Both the position numbers and the translations under genes were made by a program. 64,000 bases of DNA from Calliopsis andreniformis (Eukaryota > Arthropoda > Insecta > Hymenoptera > Andrenidae), in the NCBI RefSeq assembly GCF_051401765.1, contig NC_135066.1, forward strand, positions 18,889,001-18,953,000. Direction: 5' to 3'. Under the pieces are notes generated by a model. The model was not told the DNA's origin, did not search any database, and saw only the letters and a program-made list of their open reading frames with translations. Shown here piece after piece: positions 58,235 through 64,000 of this stretch. How positions within the stretch are numbered: position 1 is the first letter of the stretch; the number at the start of each line of letters is the position of its first letter.

Positions 58235-59330
58235 TGGTCACCCGTTATATACTGTGCACCGTAGAGTGTTTATACAAACAGAAGACAACTGCCGGCCCTG
58301 TCGTGATGCACACATTGTCGTGGGCGTAAGCGATGGTACAGTGATCAAACAATTAAACAATATTTCAAGTATGAATGGAGTACAGTACAGTATAGTACAG
58401 TGTACTCTAAAATAATTAGATGCTCTATAAATAAATCCTAGCTTTCTAGAAGCTAGAAAACTAACATGAGTAATATGTTTGGAGAAAGATAAATTAGAGA
58501 TAGAAATAACTCCTAAGTCACGAATATCATCATGAGAGCCCAGCGAACAGTTTTTTACAGAGTAATTGTCCATGGTATTACATTTTAAAAGGGAAAAGCG
58601 AGTAGCAGAGCACTTCCAGACACTAAGAAGGAAGTTATTCCGGTCACACTATCGTTGAAGATTGGATAGGTAATGGTAAAACAATAATAAATTAGTACTA
58701 GTAGAACGACCAAATATAAAACTTTGTTGCTCATTAATAATGATGTTCTTACACATAGAAAAGAGTTTCTGAGCAATAATCTCCTGTACAACTTTTGGCA
58801 TAATACTTTGTAGACTGATCGGTATATAGTTTACAATATCTGACGAGACATTTTTTTTAAAAATAGGCCGTACAAGATTTGATAACCGTAGGATGAATAC
58901 CATCATAGCCTACTGTAGTATTGACATTTAAATTTTCAATACTTTTATATATTTCATCTATACCAACGGATATATTGCTAAGATCTAGATTAGTTTCCAG
59001 TACAATCAGATAGATCAGTACAATACTGATTCAAAGAATTTGGCAAATGAATTAGCAATGGAAGCATCATCGAGAAGCAGATCATTGTTAAAATGCATTG
59101 CAGACGGATTAGTGTTAGACATTCTGATGGAACGAATGGATTTTCAGAAGGATTTAATATTAGAAGGAATGTTATTCTCTATGCAGTTCACATAGTTTTT
59201 TCAGCAATGCTACGACAGAGATTCACATTCGCTTCTGAGTTTAGTAAAAGTAAGGCAATCGGATATGAAATTACTATTTTTGTTCATATCACCAGCTGTT
59301 TGAATGTGATGCAGCTTCCTCCGTAGATCC
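58235..59330 (-). pseudogene. Jockey/CR1-type reverse transcriptase pseudogene with palm deletion
   Basis: Read on the minus strand from about 59330: N-I-K-S-F-W-K-S-I-R, A-N-S-F-A-K-F-F, the fingers text ending V-G-Y-D-G-I near 58910, then P-I-F-K-K-N-V-S-S-D-I-V-N-Y-I-P-I-S-L and Q-Q-S-F-I-F-G-R-S-T-S-T-N-L-L, which mark a non-LTR reverse transcriptase. After L-S-N-L-Q-R at about 58650 the text jumps to W-K-C-S-A-T-R-F-S, then D-D-I-R-D-L-G-V and F-S-K-H-I-T-H. The palm with G-V-P-Q-G-S and Y-A-D-D, which should stand in between, is deleted, so the active site is gone. Stops and shifts add to this. Confidence 0.65.
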
Positions 59331-60799
59331 TGCAAGCACAGGCACATTGCTTAGGGATACGATCCTCATTAATGACCATTGGATTCACGTAGTTCTTCTT
59401 GTTCCGCAAGGATTTGCGGACGACTTATAACGGTTAAGGACAATTTTGAAAATTTTCTTGAGAATAAAATTGCATATCCGTGAAGCATTAAATTAGATCC
59501 ACTCGAACCTCGTTACTTGTTTAGTAATATCATTCACATACACACAGAAATGGCATGTCGTTTTCAATGCTAAGGGTACCTAGGTTTTCACGTGGCAGTA
59601 AATCGAGATTTTTGCGGTTATGATCTCTGGCGTCATCAAAACTAGACATGACAGTGAAACTTAATGCTATTACGATGTCGTATATACATGTATACAATGT
59701 CATGATAACAGAAGTCATTATTTTTGCTACCACCTGAAAATGTATTTTAAACAAAGGTACTTTGCCGACACCGGATAAGTACTCTATTATGAAAACACAA
59801 AATTTTTTTCTTGGTGATGAGGCATGTATATGAGACAACCTATTTTGCTATTAGTATTTCTTCATAATAGGTTAAAAACTTGATAGAATAAAATTTTCTG
59901 TACCTTCAGCCACTTTTCAGATACCCTCATGTTAAATTGTTTGAAAATTTAATACCATCAGTGACCCATGTACAGAAACTACTATACCAACTTTGATGAA
60001 ATTCCGATAAGCCAGTCCAATTACAGGGTGTCCAATTTAACTGGAAACTCTCGAATCCAAAGCTTCTATCGTCCAGAAGTGGAAATTCTTGACCCTCTTC
60101 TAGGTACCTCTTGAACGTTGGTTATAGCCTATTATGGAACTGTCAATTCTATAATCTAAACAATTGCGAATAAAGTGCCTTCTTCCTAATAATTATTTAC
60201 ATCGTCAGCGTACAAAGTTTTTACGTAAAATGTTTACAAACTATTTACTTGGTTTAATTTGAATTTTTCACTTCATGTCATCTAAAGAGTATGAATATAA
60301 TAATAATTGATTGAACAATGCACAAGGGTTAATGTACGTGGTTAATAATTGTTTGGACATGGCGATATAATGAATTAATAATTTAATGACTCATTGCATA
60401 GGAATGAAATGATGAAACACTATATTCCTTAATTGTGAAGAATAGAAAGATACAATAAGTTACCTAACCTGTTACATCAAGAAACTTGTAAATTTATTGT
60501 TTCTTGTGTATTTTGGCTTATATTTAACAAATCTCTCACGTTAGGTACCTTTCCTTAAGCATAGAAGTTGAGTCTTGTTACTCCTGTATTTAAATGTGAA
60601 GACAAACTTTTGGTTTTCCGTTATAGGTTAATGAGTAAACGAAACATTATGTCGAAAATATTGGAAAATATAGTTTCTGATAAATTATCATTTTTATTAA
60701 AAAATGTATAAACTGAAGAACAACACTGCCTATAATTAGCTGCTTTACTGTAACCAGTTTAATAAATTATAGTCGATCCATTATATATACCATTGAAGT

Positions 60800-61150
60800 A
60801 AGACGTCAAGTTGATACACTAGTTCCAAAAATAATCCTGTCACTCATTCCATGTTACTATCTAAACTGTCTATCGATCAGCTTTAATGGTTCCTCTTTGT
60901 ATAATCTCAAATTTTGTATCGGGTAGATTCGAAATAGTAGATCTTAATAATAAGTATGTTACAAGAATTTTAGCTACTTCGAGTGTCCCTCAAGAATCAA
61001 ATGTTAGACCTTTGCTGTTCAATCTTTCCAAACGATACCTGTAGGGTTGTTACTAATAATAAGTTTCTGGTTCATGCGAATGGCTTAAAAATCTTTTGCA
61101 TTATTGTAAATAAACATGATATCATTCTCCTATGGATTAATCTTTTGAAC
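60800..61150 (+). pseudogene. non-LTR reverse transcriptase palm fragment, decayed
   Basis: A short plus-strand stretch near 60965-61030 reads A-T-S-S-V-P-Q-E-S-N-V-R-P-L-L-F-N-L, where non-LTR reverse transcriptases have S-G-V-P-Q-G-S-x-L-G-P-L-L-F. After a frame change it continues T-N-N-K-F-L-V-H-A-N-G-L-K-I-F, corresponding to the F-A-D-D-x-K-I box with both Asp lost. Upstream text is less clear. A heavily decayed relic lying inside the inverted arms of the 3.8-kb region. Confidence 0.5.
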
Positions 61151-61319
61151 TAACTAAATTAGTCTAATGAAAACAATCTTAGATTTAATATATTCGAGTG
61201 TCTTATGATCCCCTATTGCCAGTATTTTTACTTTAGATATCATATTTACTTTCTATCTATCTTTTAATGACCACTATTGGAAAATAGATCGTTCAATTTC
61301 TTGGTCAGTTGGATTTATT

Positions 61320-61700
61320 CATCGTTTCTCCGTACTCTTTGCCACGAGCGATCCACGTTCCGCCCGTAGTAGCTGTACGTGTAGATACACCTGCTTGTGT
61401 ATGGACGTTAAAGAGCGACCGAGCTGGCCACGGTCGGACAGGGTCGTGGTTATTTTGCAAGGAAGTGGAGGGGAAGGGAAGGTGACGGTAGCGTTTCAAC
61501 CCGTGTTGAACACGCTGGCTCGGAGTTGCTCCTATGAAGCCGAAAATCGGACCCCTTTGAGCTTCAACTCTCATCTCTCTCCAATCTCCAGTCCTTCGCT
61601 TACTGTGTACGAACGGGGATACAATAATATTTCAAACCGAACCATTCAGTCTATGATGACGAAGTCGGGACGGAAAGAGAGAATGAGGAGCTAAGCGAAT
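61320..61700. other. GC-rich segment within the inverted-arm region
   Basis: A G+C-rich segment with open frames on both strands (61395-61694 plus, 61305-61574 minus). Neither resembles a known protein. It is rich in CG dinucleotides. Its position between the RT and hAT relics suggests cargo or a former promoter/5' region of an element, which is inference. Confidence 0.35.
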
Positions 61701-62339
61701 AGATCAAAGAGAAGAACGAGTAAGACTTTCCTTTCTACAAATCAAATGTCATATATCTTTGTTACAAATAATTGAAATCATGTCGTGTTTGGTACCATTT
61801 TAATCGAGAGAACACAAGGAATCGATTGATATTACTTGCGTGAAAATCCGATAGCAAATCAAGAATTTGACTTTTTCTACTTCTTAATCCCTATTCCTGT
61901 TCTTGTCTTTTATAGGCCTGTTATTCTCGGGAGTACCATTCGAGCGTAAAGATTCCCATTGTTTGGGTACTTTGCGACCAGGGATTGACAACAGTTATGA
62001 TATGGGTTTCTGTCCTTCAAACAGTTATGAGGAGCGAAATAATGTTATAACTGTCATAGATATATCAGTCCTGAGTTATATCAGTTTCGGTTTCGGTCCT
62101 TGAAGAATGATATTATATCGGTTCTATAACTGTTATTTTGTGGTCTTACATATCGGCTACAAAACTGTTATCAATTTTTATGACAATTTCACATCTTCAT
62201 CGTCGTTTTTTGCATATTATACGCATACAATTTTAATTTGTATAATTTTTTCAGCATCTGAGAAATATAAGGACGTGATTTACGTGTAAAATTCGATTCA
62301 AGTTTTATTATATTCTGAAGAAGAGGGCACAAGTTTACG

Positions 62340-62940
62340 TGATATAGGAATGACAGAATTTTTAAAAGAAAAAACAGACTTTACAATAGCGGCAATTAGA
62401 TGTGCCGCGCACACACTTCAATTAACTATTACTGATTTTTTAAAAAACGTAGTAGTTTCAGAAGTAGTTGTTAAAGTTAGGAAACTAACTAAAAGACTAC
62501 GTACACTTACACTACGATTAACATTATTGGTAATGTACGGCAAGAATTCAATTCTTGATTGTATAACGAGGTGGAATTCTACGCTACAGATGCTAAAAAG
62601 ATTGTATGAGCTAAGAAATTATTATGAAGAAATCGACGACGAAGAACTAAAATTGTCACAACCAATGTGGAATAATATTTTTACATTAATTGAAACACAA
62701 ACACCTGCTCGTATCGCTACTGAATGCTTACAAAGCGAACCATTAGTTATTGTCAAATTATATGAAGTATGGCATCAATGCATTATTAAAACAACAACAA
62801 AGAATAATATATATGCTACGGACTTAGTATGTAAAACGAAAAATAGGCAAGAAAAATGATTTGAAAATGAAAAAATTGCATCTGGTATGTACATAGACGC
62901 ACGTTATAAAGTTGTATTAACAAAAAATGCGATAGTTTAA
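62340..62940 (+). pseudogene. hAT transposase, central part
   Basis: The frame 62350-62859 (169 residues) carries I-R-C-A-A-H-T-L-Q-L, the C-x-x-H block around the all-alpha insertion of hAT transposases. It continues with R-K-L-T-K-R-L-R-T, then L-D-C-I-T-R-W-N-S-T-L-Q-M-L, the family's strongest motif (T-R-W-N-S), then K-L-S-Q-P-M-W and P-A-R-I-A-T-E-C-L-Q-S-E. After a stop at 62857 it resumes with G-M-Y-I-D-A-R-Y-K-V-V-L to about 62937, where the family has L-D-P-R-Y-K. The N-terminal BED finger and first catalytic Asp are missing, as is a clear C-terminal dimerisation domain. A cluster of aactgttat/accgat words at 61980-62165 may be its subterminal repeats. Confidence 0.7.
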
Positions 62941-64000
62941 AACAGTTAATTTCGGGACCATTTCAACCCCTCAACATAACGAACGAAGTAGTGGAGACAG
63001 CAGTAGTTATCGATCGCGATGCCCAAAACGAGCTTTGGTCGAGCAATTTTGGTAATATTAACATAATAAAATTAAATAGTACTTGAGGAATTATTGAAAG
63101 AAAAATTTATATCCAATAAAAAATGAAACATTAATTCATTTACCAGCTGCAGAATAAATCTAGAAAAAAGTCATATTCACGTTCAACTAAACAAACATAT
63201 AATTAGCTCAAAATAACATACGGCTAACAACCATGATCGCAATAATCATATCACTGCTATATGAATCACAGAATTAACCGCTGAAAGAAGTACTGAATTC
63301 TGTGATCGGCAAAAGATGCCTCGTTGCTCCCCTGTGTGTCACAAGAGCGTAATACGACAGAAAGAAGGAACTGGAGGATCAGCATTATCTTTGAAGAGGA
63401 GAAAAGCCATCCAGAGGAGAGCTGTTTGAGCCGCTTGCCCTGGGCTATGGAGTCGACAGTCAAAACTCTCGACTCCGATTCTGACTCCGATTTCTCTCTT
63501 TCTTTACAGTATTCTCCAATATCTTCGACATAATGTTTCGTTTACTTATTAGCTTATAACTGAAAATCATTAGTTCGTCTTCACATGTAAATACAAGAGT
63601 AATAAGACTTCTATGCTTAAGAGAAGGTACCTGGCGTGAGAGATTTGTTAAAAATAAGCCAAAGTATACGAGAAACAATAAATTTACAAGTTTCTTAATG
63701 TAACAGGTTGGGTAACTTATTGTATCTTTCTATTCTTCACAATTAAGGAATATAGTGTTTCATCATTTCATTCCTATGCAATGAGTCATTAAATTATTAA
63801 TTCATTATACCGCCATGTCCAAACAATTATTAACCACGTACATTAACCCTTGTGCATTGTTCAATCAATTATTATTATATTCATACTCTTTAGATGACAT
63901 GAAGTGAAAAATTCAAATTAAACCATGTAAATAGTTTGTAAACATTTTACGTAAAAACTTTGTACGCTGACGATGTAAATAATTATTAGGAAGAAATCGA

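Larger units (their letters stand above)
60180..63994. repeat. 3.8-kb region bounded by about 490-bp inverted arms
   Basis: Left arm 60180-60672 and right arm about 63512-63994 are reverse complements at roughly 90% identity. Landmarks include ttcttcctaataattattta, gcacaagggttaatgtacgt, atgaaatgatgaaacactat and taaacgaaacattatgtcg. The arms end near the window edge, so the outer border on the right cannot be checked against flanking DNA beyond 64000. Between the arms lie an RT remnant, a GC-rich block and a hAT remnant. Long inverted arms may be ends of a large transposon or an inverted duplication. Confidence 0.8.
54121..64000 (+). other. Treh: trehalase intron, at least 9.9 kb, open at the window edge
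   Basis: Starts gtaagt; no acceptor followed by trehalase-like coding sequence is found before 64000. It contains the repeats and transposon pieces listed separately. The stretches 54430-55070, 55510-56290 and 56540-57000 are AT-rich with no recognised gene; 55610-55710 has repeated attcacgaataa words; 55800-56050 is richer in G+C with no recognisable product. Confidence 0.65.

Noticed and set aside
59093..59326. 77-codon plus-strand frame
   Set aside because: It is the shadow of the minus-strand non-LTR reverse transcriptase, which reads sensibly in the other direction.
62350..62859. hAT frame as a possible domesticated host gene
   Set aside because: Stop followed by continuing homology, missing N- and C-terminal domains and no exon structure: a relic, not a domesticated gene.

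Overview
The window looks like AT-rich nuclear DNA from an insect. A hymenopteran (ant, bee or wasp) is my best guess, from the look of the trehalase and of the mixture of transposons, but nothing here proves the order. There is no bacterial gene organisation, rRNA or CRISPR array, and I found no convincing tRNA.

The only host gene I can support is a trehalase (GH37, Treh) on the + strand, broken into small exons by very large introns. Five internal coding exons are seen: 13908-14024, 26871-27172, 32110-32288, 44110-44291 and 53874-54120. All have GT-AG borders and their reading phases agree across every junction. Together they give 1,027 coding bases (about 342 residues), from the N-terminal K-I-Y-C motif to just past the catalytic Asp of G-W-D-F. 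The signal-peptide exon upstream, and the last third with the second trehalase signature and the catalytic Glu, are not found and probably lie outside. The introns seen are 12.8, 4.9, 11.8, 9.6 and more than 9.8 kb, so the gene exceeds 50 kb.

Almost everything else is transposon debris. 1-13.9 kb (5' of the first recognised exon): a broken DIRS-type tyrosine-recombinase retroelement (1.1-3.7 kb), pieces of non-LTR retrotransposons (7.5-10 kb), and dispersed repeats. Intron 14.0-26.9 kb: a broken Copia element (15.4-18.2 kb), a Merlin/ISXO2-like transposase piece (22.3 kb) and two mariner-superfamily elements set end to end (23.8-25.6 kb). Intron 27.2-32.1 kb: a small foldback repeat and a mariner-like element with long inverted ends and only the helix-turn-helix part of its protein. 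Intron 32.3-44.1 kb: a pogo-like transposase pseudogene, a FoldBack-like element with 16-bp repeats in its arms, and two fragments of a multicopy arthropod protein family of unknown function. Intron 44.3-53.9 kb: a 1.1-kb near-palindrome, a hAT fragment with BED finger, and a second copy of the 2-kb repeat seen at 11 kb. 54.1-64 kb: more repeats, a non-LTR pseudogene on the minus strand, and a 3.8-kb region bounded by about 490-bp inverted arms containing RT and hAT remnants.

I found no new multi-gene system. The most interesting structures are the FoldBack-like element at 38710-39794, whose interior has a 39-bp tandem repeat that keeps an open frame, the large palindromes, and the recurring foldback repeat of unknown class at 11, 50 and 58 kb.
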